Shown one piece after another: positions 44,558 to 54,700 of a stretch of DNA of 64,000 nucleotides. The notes beneath the pieces are model-generated. The model ran no database searches. It was given only the letters and a program-made list of their open reading frames with translations, and was not told where the DNA came from. How positions within the stretch are numbered: position 1 is the stretch's first letter; each line of letters opens with the position of its first letter. Source of the DNA: Oerskovia turbata (GTDB lineage: Bacteria > Actinomycetota > Actinomycetes > Actinomycetales > Cellulomonadaceae); the NCBI RefSeq assembly GCF_000718325.1, contig NZ_JOFV01000017.1, forward strand, positions 1-64,000, given 5' to 3'. Position numbers and translations under genes: made by a program.

Positions 44558-44561
<4 letters not shown>
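43098..44561 (+). CDS. pbpA: PbpA: class B penicillin-binding protein
   Basis: 487 residues from GTG 43098. A membrane anchor (VATVVLVMFLALMVSTTYI), a short dimerisation region and the transpeptidase domain. The active-site Ser218 is in PPGSTFKVV. The SxN-type motif is RISCNTAFA and the KTG motif is VAGKTGTAEN. It cross-links peptidoglycan as partner of RodA. It overlaps both rodA and pknA by 4 bp, indicating coupled translation. Confidence 0.95.
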
Positions 44562-46285
<1,724 letters not shown>

Positions 46286-48355
46286 GTGGTGGACAACGCT
46301 CCCCGGGTACTCGCCGGCCGGTACGAGGTCGGTGAGCTCATCGGCCGAGGCGGTATGGCCGAGGTGCACATCGGCCACGACACCCGTCTCGGACGGACCG
46401 TGGCGATCAAGATCCTGCGCTCGGACCTCGCGCGCGACCCGTCGTTCCTGGCCCGGTTCCGCCGAGAGGCACAGGCCGCAGCGGCGCTGAACCACCCCGC
46501 GATCGTCGCGGTCTACGACACGGGTGAGGACACCCACGTCGAGCCCGGCGGCGGGACGGCGCACGTGCCGTTCATCGTCATGGAGTACGTCGAGGGCCAC
46601 ACGGTCCGCGACATCCTCGGCGACGGCCAGGCCGTCCCGATCGACGAGGCCATCGAGATCACCGCGGGCGTGCTGTCGGCCCTCGAGTACTCCCACCACG
46701 CCGGCATCGTGCACCGCGACATCAAGCCCGCCAACGTCATGATCACGCCGACCGGCGCCGTCAAGGTCATGGACTTCGGCATCGCCCGTGCCGTCGCGGA
46801 CTCCGCGGCGACCATGACGCAGACGCACGCCGTGATCGGCACCGCGCAGTACCTGTCACCCGAGCAGGCCCGCGGTGAGACGGTCGACGCGCGCAGCGAC
46901 CTGTACTCCACGGGCTGCCTGCTCTTCGAGCTCCTCACGGGGCGTCCCCCGTTCATCGGCGACTCACCGGTCGCCGTGGCGTACCAGCACGTGCGCGAGG
47001 CCCCCGCGAAGCCGAGCGACCTCGCCCCGGACGTCCCCGAGGTCCTCGACCGCATCACGCTCAAGGCGCTCGCCAAGGAACGCACGGCCCGCTACAGCAG
47101 CGCCGCCGAGTTCCGCAACGACCTGGAGAACGCCGTCCGTGGGGGGCACATCACCGCGCCCGCGCTCGGCGTGGCAGCGGCTGCTGCCGCAGGTGCCGCG
47201 GCTCTCGCCGCGACCCAGGTGCAGGGCCCCCTCGAGAACGCGACGCAGGTCATGAGTCCGGCCGTCGCGGGTCCGCCGAACCCGTGGGAGACCACCGGGG
47301 TCCCCGCCGCCGTCCCCCCGGGACAGCCCGGCGGGCCGCTCACCGAGGGCGAGCCCGACGACGAGGGGTCGGGCAAGAAGCGCGGCCTCATGTGGGCGCT
47401 CATCGCCGTGGGCGCGGTCGCGATCGCCGCGATCATCACGATGTTCCTGCTCAACCAGCAGCCCCCTGAGCCGAAGATGGTCACCGTCCCGCCGTTCAGC
47501 GCGACCACGACACCGGAACAGGCCGAGCAAGCCCTCGACGAGGTGGGGCTCACGTTCCTGAAGGCGATCGACCAGGAGTCGGACCTTCCGAAGGACACGT
47601 TCGTCAGCTCGACCCCCCCGAGCGGCGAGTCCGTCGAGGAGGGGACCGAGGTCACGGTGTACTTCTCGGCGGGCCCTGACGCCGTGATCGTCCCGGACGT
47701 CGCGGGCCTGACCCAGGAGCAGGCTCGCGCCGAGATCGAGAACGCCGGACTCGTGGTCGACCCGACGGTCGACCAGGAGGACAACGGCACCGTGAAGAAG
47801 GGGCTGGTCACCCGGACCGACCCTGCGGCCAGTGCGAGCGCCCCGGCAGGATCGTCGGTCAAGATCTTCATCTCGAGCGGCCTCATCAACATCCCGGAAC
47901 TGGTCGGCCTTCCGCAGGCCGACGCGGAAGCGGCCTTGGACGACCTCGACCTCAGCTACGCGATCGTCGAGGAGGAGAGCACCAAGACCGAGGGCACGGT
48001 CATCAAGCAGAACCCGGGCCCGGGCCCGGGCAAGCAAGGCCAGAAGGTCACGCTGACCATCGCCGAGGCCCCCGCGCCGACGGGTCCGGAGATGACGAAC
48101 GTGCCCGACGTGGTGGGGATGACGCGTGAGGAAGCCATCGAGGCGCTCGGCGGCCGCCAGCTCAACCCTGGCAACATCACCGAGAAGGAGTCCGCCACGG
48201 TCCCGAAGGGCCGGGTCATCTCGTCCAACCCTGAGAAGGATGCCGTCCTCGAAGAGGGAGCGAAGGTCGACCTCGTGATCTCGAGCGGGCCGCCCGCCGG
48301 CGGCGGGAACGGCGGCGGCGGGGACGACGGAGGCGGCGGGAACTCGACCCCGTGA
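46286..48355 (+). CDS. pknB: PknB: PASTA-domain Ser/Thr protein kinase
   Basis: 689 residues from GTG 46286. The kinase domain (about 10-275) has LIGRGGMAEVHIGHD, VHRDIKPANVMI, VMDFGIARAVADS and an activation loop with the TMTQT threonines. A membrane helix (GLMWALIAVGAVAIAAIITM) separates it from four exterior PASTA repeats (VPPFSATTTPEQAEQALDE, VPDVAGLTQEQARAEIENA, IPELVGLPQADAEAALDDL and VPDVVGMTREEAIEALGGR), which sense muropeptides or lipid II. A Gly-rich tail ends the chain. It is the last gene of the operon. Confidence 0.97.
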   Translation: MVDNAPRVLAGRYEVGELIGRGGMAEVHIGHDTRLGRTVAIKILRSDLARDPSFLARFRREAQAAAALNHPAIVAVYDTGEDTHVEPGGGTAHVPFIVMEYVEGHTVRDILGDGQAVPIDEAIEITAGVLSALEYSHHAGIVHRDIKPANVMITPTGAVKVMDFGIARAVADSAATMTQTHAVIGTAQYLSPEQARGETVDARSDLYSTGCLLFELLTGRPPFIGDSPVAVAYQHVREAPAKPSDLAPDVPEVLDRITLKALAKERTARYSSAAEFRNDLENAVRGGHITAPALGVAAAAAAGAAALAATQVQGPLENATQVMSPAVAGPPNPWETTGVPAAVPPGQPGGPLTEGEPDDEGSGKKRGLMWALIAVGAVAIAAIITMFLLNQQPPEPKMVTVPPFSATTTPEQAEQALDEVGLTFLKAIDQESDLPKDTFVSSTPPSGESVEEGTEVTVYFSAGPDAVIVPDVAGLTQEQARAEIENAGLVVDPTVDQEDNGTVKKGLVTRTDPAASASAPAGSSVKIFISSGLINIPELVGLPQADAEAALDDLDLSYAIVEEESTKTEGTVIKQNPGPGPGKQGQKVTLTIAEAPAPTGPEMTNVPDVVGMTREEAIEALGGRQLNPGNITEKESATVPKGRVISSNPEKDAVLEEGAKVDLVISSGPPAGGGNGGGGDDGGGGNSTP

Positions 48356-48386
48356 CGACCCGTCACGAGCCGTAGGACGACGACGT

Positions 48387-48422
48387 GCGAGGGCCCGGCA
48401 CCCTGTGGTGCCGGGCCCTCGC
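48387..48422. terminator. Bidirectional terminator between pknB and pabA
   Basis: Perfect 16-bp arms GCGAGGGCCCGGCACC (48387-48402) and its complement (48407-48422) around CTGT. No T-run is present, but position and strength fit termination of the convergent units in the 178-bp gap. Confidence 0.7.
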
Positions 48423-48533
48423 ACGCGTGGTGCAGGTGTCGAGGCGACACGGCAGCTGACCTACGGCGCCCGTCCGCCCCGGGCCGACCTCTCGGCCCGC
48501 AGCGCCCCCTCAGCAGACCCTGCCGGCGCCCCT

Positions 48534-49181
48534 TCAGCGGCGCACGAGCGGCGCGAGGCCCTCCGAGCGCTCGACGGCGTCCGACGCCCCGCACAGCGTG
48601 AGCCAGTTCGCGAGCAGCCGGTGCCCGCCCTCGGTCAGCACCGACTCGGGGTGGAACTGGACGCCGTGCAGCGGCAGGTCGCGGTGCTGGAGGGCCATGA
48701 CGACCCCGCTCTGCGTCGCGGCGGTCACGACCAGCTCGGCCGGAACCGTCGCGGGGACGACCGCGAGCGAGTGGTAGCGCGTCGCGGTGAAGGGAGAGGC
48801 GAGGCCCGCGAGCACGCCCGTGTCCTCGTGCTCGACGAGGCTCGTCTTGCCGTGCATGAGCTCGGGGGCGTGCGTCACGGTCGCGCCGTACACCTCGGCG
48901 AGCGCCTGATGGCCCAGGCAGACGCCGAGCATCGGCGTGCGCGAGGCGGCGCACGCCCGGATCACGTCCTCGCTCTGCCCTGCCTCGGCGGGGGTGCCGG
49001 GACCGGGCGAGACGAGGACGCCGTCGAACGCGCCGTCGTCGTCCCGGAAACGGCCGTCCGCGCCCACGGCAGGGACGGCGTCGTTGCGCACGACGACCGT
49101 GCGGGCACCCAGCTGGTTCAGGTACCCCACGATCGTGTAGACGAACGAGTCGTAGTTGTCCACGACGAGGATGCGGACCAT
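48534..49181 (-). CDS. pabA: Glutamine amidotransferase of p-aminobenzoate/anthranilate synthase
   Basis: 215 residues. The class I GATase triad is visible: Cys in MLGVCLGHQALAE, and His and Glu in GVQFHPESVLTEGG. The N-terminus ILVVDNYDSFVYTIVGYLNQ and VSPGPGTPAEAG are standard for PabA/TrpG. In actinobacteria this gene, beside the serine kinase operon and separate from the trp genes, is usually taken as pabA; TrpG cannot be excluded. It is the last gene of the DUF881-sortase group. Confidence 0.88.
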   Translation of the reverse strand: MVRILVVDNYDSFVYTIVGYLNQLGARTVVVRNDAVPAVGADGRFRDDDGAFDGVLVSPGPGTPAEAGQSEDVIRACAASRTPMLGVCLGHQALAEVYGATVTHAPELMHGKTSLVEHEDTGVLAGLASPFTATRYHSLAVVPATVPAELVVTAATQSGVVMALQHRDLPLHGVQFHPESVLTEGGHRLLANWLTLCGASDAVERSEGLAPLVRR

Positions 49182-49184
49182 CCC

Positions 49185-49355
49185 TTACCCACCTGTTCCT
49201 TCGACGGTCGTTTCGTTGAACGGCATGTACTCGGCGACGATCGGGAAGAGCCACTCGAAGCACACGAGCACCACGGCCGCTGCGAGGACGAGCAGCAGCA
49301 GCACCCGGAGCCACGCCGGACCTGGCAGCACACGCCAGAGCGCTCCATACATCAT
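49185..49355 (-). CDS. Short single-helix membrane protein
   Basis: 56 residues, MMYGALWRVLPGPAWLRVLL to FNETTVEGTGG, with one membrane helix (VLLLLVLAAAVVLVCFEWLF). GGGGGA lies before ATG 49355. Its start overlaps the sortase stop codon and its stop is 3 bp from pabA. Small proteins of this kind commonly sit beside class E sortases in actinobacteria; the function is unknown. Confidence 0.75.
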   Translation of the reverse strand: MMYGALWRVLPGPAWLRVLLLLVLAAAVVLVCFEWLFPIVAEYMPFNETTVEGTGG

Positions 49356-50230
49356 CGTCCCCCGTTCGTCGGGCCGGTCACGGTGTCCACGGCGCGCGCC
49401 CCTGCGCGTCCCGCAGGAGCGGGCCCGTCGGCGCCCTCGGCAGCCTCCGGGGGCGCCGCGACGAGCTCGTCGGGCACGTGGCCCACGAGGTCGGGCGGCA
49501 GCCCGTCGGCGACGGGCAGCCAGTAGTCGAGCTCGGCGTGCACGATGAACCGCTCCTGCAGGGAGTTCAGGCCGATCGGGTGGCACGTCGTGAGCGTCAG
49601 GAAACGTTGCGTCGGTTCGACGCCCGGCTCGCCGGGGACGGGCGCGATGACCTCGACCTGGTGCGGCTGGACGACGAAACCCTCGGCCACGCGGTACACG
49701 TACCAGGTGTCGTCCGAGCGGACCACGAGCGGGTCGCCGACCTCGAGCTCCTCGACCCGGTGGAACGGGGCCCCGTACGTCATGCGGTGCGCGGCGAGCG
49801 AGAAGTTGCCCACGGCTCCGGGCATGGCCGTCTCGGGGTAGTGGCCCGCCATCGCCTTGTCGAGGATCGTGCGCTTGTCCGTCCCCTGCGCGAGCGGGAT
49901 CACGGCGTCGTCCCAGCGCGGGACGAAGAGCTGACCGAACACGTCACCGACGGCGGGCTGCTCGGCGACCGGTGGCTCGTCGCGCCGGACCTCGACGGCC
50001 TCGTCCGTGGGTACTTCCCATCCCATGCTCTGCAGGACCTCTGCCTGCTCGCGAGCCCCCTGGACGTCCGTCCACCAGAGCTGCCACACGACGAACAGGC
50101 CGAGGAGGGCACCCACGGTGATCAGGGCCTCGCCGACGACCCCGGCGACCGTCGAGACGGCGCTGCGGCGGGCGCGCGGTCGGCCGCGGTCGGGGCGTAC
50201 GTGGCGCACCGGTCCCGACGACGCCGTCAC
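49352..50230 (-). CDS. Class E sortase
   Basis: 292 residues from GTG 50230. A membrane helix (VAGVVGEALITVGALLGLFV) precedes the sortase fold: the catalytic His in SLAAHRMTYGAPFHRVEELE, Cys in LTLTTCHPIGLNS and Arg in LQERFIVHAE. It anchors LAxTG-type proteins to the wall; no sortase substrate was found in this window. It overlaps the DUF881 gene upstream (GTGA) and the small membrane protein downstream. Confidence 0.92.
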   Translation of the reverse strand: MTASSGPVRHVRPDRGRPRARRSAVSTVAGVVGEALITVGALLGLFVVWQLWWTDVQGAREQAEVLQSMGWEVPTDEAVEVRRDEPPVAEQPAVGDVFGQLFVPRWDDAVIPLAQGTDKRTILDKAMAGHYPETAMPGAVGNFSLAAHRMTYGAPFHRVEELEVGDPLVVRSDDTWYVYRVAEGFVVQPHQVEVIAPVPGEPGVEPTQRFLTLTTCHPIGLNSLQERFIVHAELDYWLPVADGLPPDLVGHVPDELVAAPPEAAEGADGPAPAGRAGARAVDTVTGPTNGGR

Positions 50231-51075
50231 GCCTGGTCCTTCTCGCCGGGCACGCTTGCATACCGCAGGTCGGTGGAGCCCTCGAACGCAGGGATGTCCA
50301 GCGAGGTCGACTTCTCGACCTTCCACCCGAGCCCGTACGCGTCGACGTACTCCTGGTAGATGCTGATCGCCGGCGAACGGTCGAGCGAGGCCTGGAGGGC
50401 CGCGGGGTCGCCGACGGCGGCGACGACGTACGGCGGCGAGAAGACACGCCCGTGCAGGTTGAGCACGTTGCCGACGCAGCGGAACGCGGTCGTCGGGGTC
50501 ACACGCTGGCCCTGGAGGGTCATGGCCTCCGCGCCTCCGGCCCAGAGGGCGTTGATGACGTCCTGCAGGTCCTGCTGGTGGACCACGAGGTCGTCGACGC
50601 TGGCGCTCCGGGACTGCTGGGTGGGCGGCGCGTCGTCGAGGGTCACGCTGAGGCCCGGTCCGGTGAGGGGGACCGACCCGGCCACGATCCCCGTGTTCAC
50701 CACGACCTCGGGCACGGTCGGCTCGGGAGGGGCGAGCTCCTGGGCCAGGGCCGTCACCTCGGTCTCGAGCGCGACCACCTGGCCGGTCATCGTCTCGACG
50801 CGGCGTTCCTCGTTCTGCACGAGGTCGGTCAGGTTCTGGGGGTGGCGCCCGTCCTGGTTGCGAGCGAGCCGGGCGCTCGCCGTGAACATGAGTCCGGAGA
50901 GCGCGAGCACCAGGAGCACCGTGACGCCCGACCGGATGCGTCGTCCGCGGGAGGTCGGTGGTGGGCTCACCTCGGGAGCGTCGCCCTCGACGGGCGCGTC
51001 CCGGCCGCCGTCGCCCCGGACGCTGCGGTGAGGCGCGTCGAGGCTCCGGTCGTCACTCCGGTCGTCCTGGCTCAT
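50227..51075 (-). CDS. DUF881 membrane-anchored protein
   Basis: 282 residues from ATG 51075; GTG 51087 overlaps the ribosome site GGAGG and was not used. One membrane helix (SGVTVLLVLALSGLMFTASA) is followed by a coiled coil (NLTDLVQNEERRVETMTGQV) and the DUF881 domain (GPGLSVTLDDAPP, LVVHQQDLQDVINALWAGGA, GVTPTT-like and SPPYVVAAVGDPAAL). The family resembles divisome-associated proteins and lies beside crgA in many actinobacteria. Its exact role is unknown. Confidence 0.9.
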   Translation of the reverse strand: MSQDDRSDDRSLDAPHRSVRGDGGRDAPVEGDAPEVSPPPTSRGRRIRSGVTVLLVLALSGLMFTASARLARNQDGRHPQNLTDLVQNEERRVETMTGQVVALETEVTALAQELAPPEPTVPEVVVNTGIVAGSVPLTGPGLSVTLDDAPPTQQSRSASVDDLVVHQQDLQDVINALWAGGAEAMTLQGQRVTPTTAFRCVGNVLNLHGRVFSPPYVVAAVGDPAALQASLDRSPAISIYQEYVDAYGLGWKVEKSTSLDIPAFEGSTDLRYASVPGEKDQA

Positions 51076-51250
51076 TCCCTGACTCACCTCCGGTCACCGT
51101 GCACACGGCCATTCTGTCCGCCCACTACGCTAGACGTCGAATGGCGTTGCCGTTCACGACGTCGCGCAGCGCCGCTTCGTCCCACCCGACACAGCTCCTG
51201 CACAGCTCACGTGCCAGGAACACGCATACCGAGGACAGGAGCCAGCTCTC

Positions 51251-51505
51251 GTGCCCGAGTCGAAGTCCCGCAAGAAGCCAGTCAAGGTGAAGGCCCCGCA
51301 GGTGAAGAAGCCTGACACGGGCAACCCCCGCTGGCTCGTCCCGACCATGCTCTCCCTGATGCTGCTGGGCCTGGCATGGATCGTCATCTTCTACCTCACG
51401 AGCAGCGGCCTGGGGCTGCCGATCCCGGCGATCCACCAGTGGAACCTGGCGATCGGGTTCGCGCTCATCATCGCGGGATTCGTCCTGACGACGCGCTGGA
51501 AGTAG
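51251..51505 (+). CDS. crgA: CrgA cell division protein
   Basis: 84 residues from GTG 51251. A basic N-terminus (SKSRKKPVKVKAPQVKKPD) and two membrane helices (VPTMLSLMLLGLAWIVIFYL and LAIGFALIIAGFVLTT) joined by the family loop LGLPIPAIHQWN. CrgA controls FtsZ-ring assembly and recruits wall enzymes at the septum. It is divergent from DUF881. Confidence 0.95.
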   Translation: MPESKSRKKPVKVKAPQVKKPDTGNPRWLVPTMLSLMLLGLAWIVIFYLTSSGLGLPIPAIHQWNLAIGFALIIAGFVLTTRWK

Positions 51506-51605
51506 CCGGTCGCACGGGTCTTCCGCCGGTCGTGGGTCTCGATGCGGGGTGGGTCCGCAGTGCTGCGGACCCACCCTGTGCTCGATCCGACCTGTCGACC
51601 GAGGC

Positions 51606-51658
51606 TGTGGATAACTACACCGCTGTAGTTCCACAGGTGTGAGTAACTCTGTGGATAA
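51606..51658. promoter_or_regulatory. Two DnaA boxes and a central palindrome
   Basis: TGTGGATAA, the complement of the consensus DnaA box TTATCCACA, occurs at 51606-51614 and 51650-51658, 44 bp apart. Between them the perfect palindrome AACTACA-CCGC-TGTAGTT spans 51613-51630. The sequence is locally AT-rich compared with its surroundings and lies in the crgA-rhomboid gap (51506-51681). Confidence 0.7.
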
Positions 51659-51681
51659 CTATTCGAGGTCGAGTAGTCGGT

Positions 51682-52512
51682 TCAGAACAGCGGATACCCC
51701 GGGACCGACGAGTACTTGAGCACCGTGAGGGCCACGAGCACGACGGCGACGAGCACCGTCACGCCCACGCTCCACACCGCACGACGCGCCTTGGGCGCGT
51801 AGGCGTACCCCGCCCCGAGGACCAGACCGACCGCGAGCCCGCCCAGGTGCGCCTGCCACGCGATGTTGGTGCCGGGGATGAAGCCGATCGCCACGTTGAT
51901 CCCGATCAGGACCAGGATCTGGGTCGCGTTCCGGCCCAGGCGGCGCAGGACGACCAGGATCGCGCCGAAGAGCCCGAAGACCGCACCGGACGCCCCCACG
52001 ACCGCCGTGTACCAGCTCTGCGACGCCGGGTCCGCGAGCAGCAGGACGCCGACCGAGCCCCCCAGGGCCGCGAGAACGTACAGGGCCACGAACCGCACCC
52101 GGCCGAGCATCTGCTCGAGGAACGGCCCGGTGATCCACAGCGCGTACATGTTGAACAGGATGTGGAAGACACCCGTGGAGTGGAGGAACGCGGCCGTGAG
52201 GAAGCGGTACGGCTCGGCCTCACCGATGAAGGGCGCGAAGGCCAGCTGCCGGGTCCACTCACCGCCCGTCGCGAGCTGGAGCAACCAGCTCCCGACGCAC
52301 AGCGCGACGATCGTCAACGTGACGACGGGACGTCCGCCACGGACCGCGCCCCCCAGGACGGTCTGGGTGCGCGGAGCGCTGCGCGCCTGCTCCCGGACGC
52401 AGTCCACGCACTGCACCCCGACGGCGGCAGGCCGCTGGCACTCGGGGCAGGCCGGACGTCCGCAGCGCTGGCAGCGGACGTAGGAGACTCGGTCGGGGTG
52501 TCGGGGACACAC
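51682..52512 (-). CDS. Rhomboid-family intramembrane serine protease with N-terminal zinc-binding motif
   Basis: 276 residues. A Cys-rich N-terminus (CPRHPDRVSYVRCQRCGRPA, CPEC, CVDC) looks like a B-box zinc site. Six membrane helices follow, with the catalytic Ser in VVGASGAVFGLFGAIL and His in NIAWQAHLGGLAVGLVLG, and the helix-2 HILFNMYALWITG. It cleaves membrane helices of unknown substrates. GTG 52512 is the only usual start codon available; it lies inside a hairpin and has no ribosome site. Confidence 0.88.
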   Translation of the reverse strand: MCPRHPDRVSYVRCQRCGRPACPECQRPAAVGVQCVDCVREQARSAPRTQTVLGGAVRGGRPVVTLTIVALCVGSWLLQLATGGEWTRQLAFAPFIGEAEPYRFLTAAFLHSTGVFHILFNMYALWITGPFLEQMLGRVRFVALYVLAALGGSVGVLLLADPASQSWYTAVVGASGAVFGLFGAILVVLRRLGRNATQILVLIGINVAIGFIPGTNIAWQAHLGGLAVGLVLGAGYAYAPKARRAVWSVGVTVLVAVVLVALTVLKYSSVPGYPLF

Positions 52513-52540
52513 CGGAGCCGGCTGGGCCGGCTCCGGTGTC
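52510..52540 (-). terminator. Hairpin overlapping the rhomboid start
   Basis: Perfect 14-bp arms ACACCGGAGCCGGC and GCCGGCTCCGGTGT around TGG, 22 bp past the cyclophilin stop. It could terminate the cyclophilin transcript, but its 3' arm contains the GTG of the rhomboid gene. Confidence 0.55.
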
Positions 52541-52562
52541 CCGAAGGCGGGGACGGAGATGG

Positions 52563-53102
52563 TCAGTCCTCGATGGTGACCGACGTGATGACGATGTCCT
52601 CGACCGGGCGGTCACCCGGACGCGTCCGCGTCGTGTTGATCGCGTCGACCACCGCACGCGACTCGTCGTCCGCGACCTCACCGAAGATGGTGTGCTTGCC
52701 GTTGAGCCACGGCGTGGGGATCGTCGAGACGAAGAACTGCGAACCGTTCGTCCCCTCGACCTCGCCCGAGACCGGGTTGCGACGCGACCCGGCATTGGCC
52801 ATGGCCAGCAGGTACGGGCGGTCGAACTGGAGCTCGGGGTGGATCTCGTCGTTGAACGTGTAGCCAGGACCGCCGGTCCCGGTGCCCAGGGGGCAACCGC
52901 CCTGGATCATGAAGTCCTGGATCACGCGGTGGAAGATCAGCCCGTCGTAGAACGGCGCGTTGCTCTCGGCGCCCGTGCGGGGATCCGTCCAGGTCGTGGT
53001 GCCCTTCGCCAGACCGGTGAAGTTCGCCACCGTCTTGGGCGCGTGGTTCGGCAGGAGCTCGATGCGGATGTCACCAGCAGTGGTGTGGAGGGTTGCGAAC
53101 AT
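52563..53102 (-). CDS. Peptidyl-prolyl cis-trans isomerase (cyclophilin type)
   Basis: 179 residues, a single-domain cytoplasmic cyclophilin. Active-site landmarks are the Arg in FHRVIQDFMIQGG, GTNGSQFFVSTIPTPWLNGK and HTIFGEV. The N-terminus MFATLHTTAGDIRIEL has no signal peptide. It assists protein folding by proline isomerisation. Its place between gyrA and crgA is conserved in actinobacteria (ppiA-like). Confidence 0.95.
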   Translation of the reverse strand: MFATLHTTAGDIRIELLPNHAPKTVANFTGLAKGTTTWTDPRTGAESNAPFYDGLIFHRVIQDFMIQGGCPLGTGTGGPGYTFNDEIHPELQFDRPYLLAMANAGSRRNPVSGEVEGTNGSQFFVSTIPTPWLNGKHTIFGEVADDESRAVVDAINTTRTRPGDRPVEDIVITSVTIED

Positions 53103-53253
53103 GCCCTCATTCTCACACGACGGGCTGTGGCCACGGCCAGTCGCCCGACTGGTGTCCGGGGGCCTCGGCGCGCTTGTCTCGCGGGTCCCTTGGCACGGTG
53201 GCAGAGTGGAGTTCCAGCGCCCATGACCAGCACAGCGAACATCAGGAGTCTCC

Positions 53254-54225
53254 ATGTCCGACCGCACCCGCCGCTCCGCTCGTGTCGTGAACGACACGAT
53301 CTCGTCGATCGACTCGGAGAAGATCAAGGATCAGGCAGCCGACGTCGCCGCGCTCGTCGGTGACGCAGGAGCCAAGGCCCAGACGACCGCGGCCCAGCTC
53401 GCCGACCAGGCCAAGGAGTGGGGCCAGCCCAAGGTCGAGGCGTTCGTCGAGTGGGTCACGCCCCGCCTCGAGAAGGCCTGGCAGGACAGCCTCCAGGCAG
53501 CGGCCCCGCGTGTGGAGAAGGCTGCGGAGAAGGCCAGCCCGGCGATCGACACGGCCCACGACAAGCTGGTCGACGAGGTCCTGCCGAAGATCGTCGCGAG
53601 CTTCAACGCCGCAGCGGCAGCCGCCGCGGAGGCCGCGTCCCGCAACGTCGAGGCCGCCGCAGCGGCCACGGTCGCGTCGGCGGCGACCGCCGAGAAGATG
53701 TCCAGGAGGGCGACGAAGAAGGCCGCCAAGGCTGCGAAGAAGGGGCTCGACGCGACGGCCGGGTCCGCCAAGAAGGCGGCCAAGGCGGCTCCTGCCAAGC
53801 TCACGGCCGCCGCGGAGAAGGCCGACCCCCAGAAGAAGAGCAAGACCCTGTGGTGGGTCGTCGGCGGAGTCACCGCCGCGGGCGGCGCCTACGTCCTGTG
53901 GCGCCGCGCGCAGCCGACGACCGACCCCTGGGCCGAGCCCTGGGACCAGGTGCCCGCCTCGACCTTCGACGACGCACGCGCGGCCGTCAACAACGCGGCG
54001 GAGGCCGTCGGCGAGGCCGCAGGTGCCGCCGTCGCCAAGGGGCGCGAGACGGGCGGGAAGGTCCAGGAGGCCGTCACCGACGCGGGGGAGAAGATCACCG
54101 GGAAGGTCCAGGAGGCCGTGAGCGACGCCAAGGAGGCGACGCGCAAGGCGACCACGCGGGCCAAGGATGCTGCGCCGTCGGGCGACGAGGGCGACGCCAC
54201 GGACGGCAAGAAGCCGACCGTCTGA
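53254..54225 (+). CDS. Alanine/lysine-rich single-helix protein of unknown function
   Basis: 323 residues starting MSDRTRRSARVVNDTISSID. Long amphipathic helices rich in Ala, Lys and Glu occupy most of the chain (AAEKMSRRATKKAAKAAKKG). One membrane helix (TLWWVVGGVTAAGGAYVLWR) sits at about 206-225, followed by a helical tail (GRETGGKVQEAVTDAGEKIT). The composition recalls histone-like or stress-associated apolipoprotein-like proteins. No family can be named. It is divergent from the cyclophilin gene. Confidence 0.75.
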   Translation: MSDRTRRSARVVNDTISSIDSEKIKDQAADVAALVGDAGAKAQTTAAQLADQAKEWGQPKVEAFVEWVTPRLEKAWQDSLQAAAPRVEKAAEKASPAIDTAHDKLVDEVLPKIVASFNAAAAAAAEAASRNVEAAAAATVASAATAEKMSRRATKKAAKAAKKGLDATAGSAKKAAKAAPAKLTAAAEKADPQKKSKTLWWVVGGVTAAGGAYVLWRRAQPTTDPWAEPWDQVPASTFDDARAAVNNAAEAVGEAAGAAVAKGRETGGKVQEAVTDAGEKITGKVQEAVSDAKEATRKATTRAKDAAPSGDEGDATDGKKPTV

Positions 54226-54242
54226 GTCCACCCCGCAGAGCC

Positions 54243-54279
54243 AGAGAGCCCCGACCGGCGGCGCCGGTCGGGGCTCTCT
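54243..54279 (+). terminator. Terminator hairpin of the Ala/Lys-rich gene
   Basis: Perfect 17-bp arms AGAGAGCCCCGACCGGC (54243-54259) and complement (54263-54279), 17 bp past the stop codon, without a T-run. Confidence 0.75.
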
Positions 54280-54329
54280 GCGTTCGCGGCCCGCGCCCCT
54301 CGGCCGATGCGTGGTCAGGGCACGCGAAA

Positions 54330-54366
54330 GGCCGCCCGCCGGGTCGAGACCCGGCCGACGGCCTGT
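54330..54366 (-). terminator. Terminator hairpin after tRNA-Ala
   Basis: On the minus strand a GC-rich stem (GGCCGTCGGCCGGGT / ACCCGGCGGGCGGCC, with mismatches) around CTCG is followed by TTTC. It lies just after the tRNA-Ala. Confidence 0.6.
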
Positions 54367-54374
54367 TCACTCTG

Positions 54375-54447
54375 TGGAGCCAAGGGGACTCGAACCCCTA
54401 ACCCCCTGCTTGCAAAGCAGGTGCGCTACCAATTGCGCCATGGCCCC
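54375..54447 (-). tRNA. tRNA-Ala (TGC)
   Basis: 73 nt; the acceptor stem GGGGCCA/TGGCTCC includes a G-T pair, with discriminator A. The anticodon loop TTTGCAA gives TGC, and the T arm is AGGGGTTCGAGTCCCCT. CCA is not encoded. It follows tRNA-Ile and DLW-39, the usual order after gyrA in actinobacteria. Confidence 0.96.
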
Positions 54448-54476
54448 AGATCGTGCGGACTACCTCGCAGAGACCG

Positions 54477-54596
54477 TCACTCGAAGGTGTCGGTGACCTC
54501 TGCCCAGAGATCGCGCTCGTTGTTGTCCTCGGACACCTTGCGCCAGATCAAGAATCCGGCTCCGGCAACGAGCAGCAGTACGAAGAACTTCTTCAT
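54477..54596 (-). CDS. DLW-39 family small protein
   Basis: 39 residues, MKKFFVLLLVAGAGFLIWRK ... ERDLWAEVTDTFE, with the DLW motif and exact length that name this actinobacterial family. One membrane helix and an acidic tail are seen. GAGGGGG precedes the ATG. It lies between tRNA-Ile and tRNA-Ala. Function unknown. Confidence 0.92.
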   Translation of the reverse strand: MKKFFVLLLVAGAGFLIWRKVSEDNNERDLWAEVTDTFE

Positions 54597-54626
54597 GACG
54601 TTCCCCCTCGGGTGGGTTTCCTGCAG

Positions 54627-54700
54627 TGGGCCTAAGAGGACTTGAACCTCTGACCTCTTCCTTATCAGGGAAGCGCTCTAACCGTCTGAGCTATAGGCCC
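54627..54700 (-). tRNA. tRNA-Ile (GAT)
   Basis: 74 nt; acceptor stem GGGCCTA/TAGGCCC, D arm AGCTCAGACGGTTAGAGCG, anticodon loop CTGATAA giving GAT, T arm AGAGGTTCAAGTCCTCT. It lies 128 bp after the DUF3566 gene. CCA is not encoded. Confidence 0.97.
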
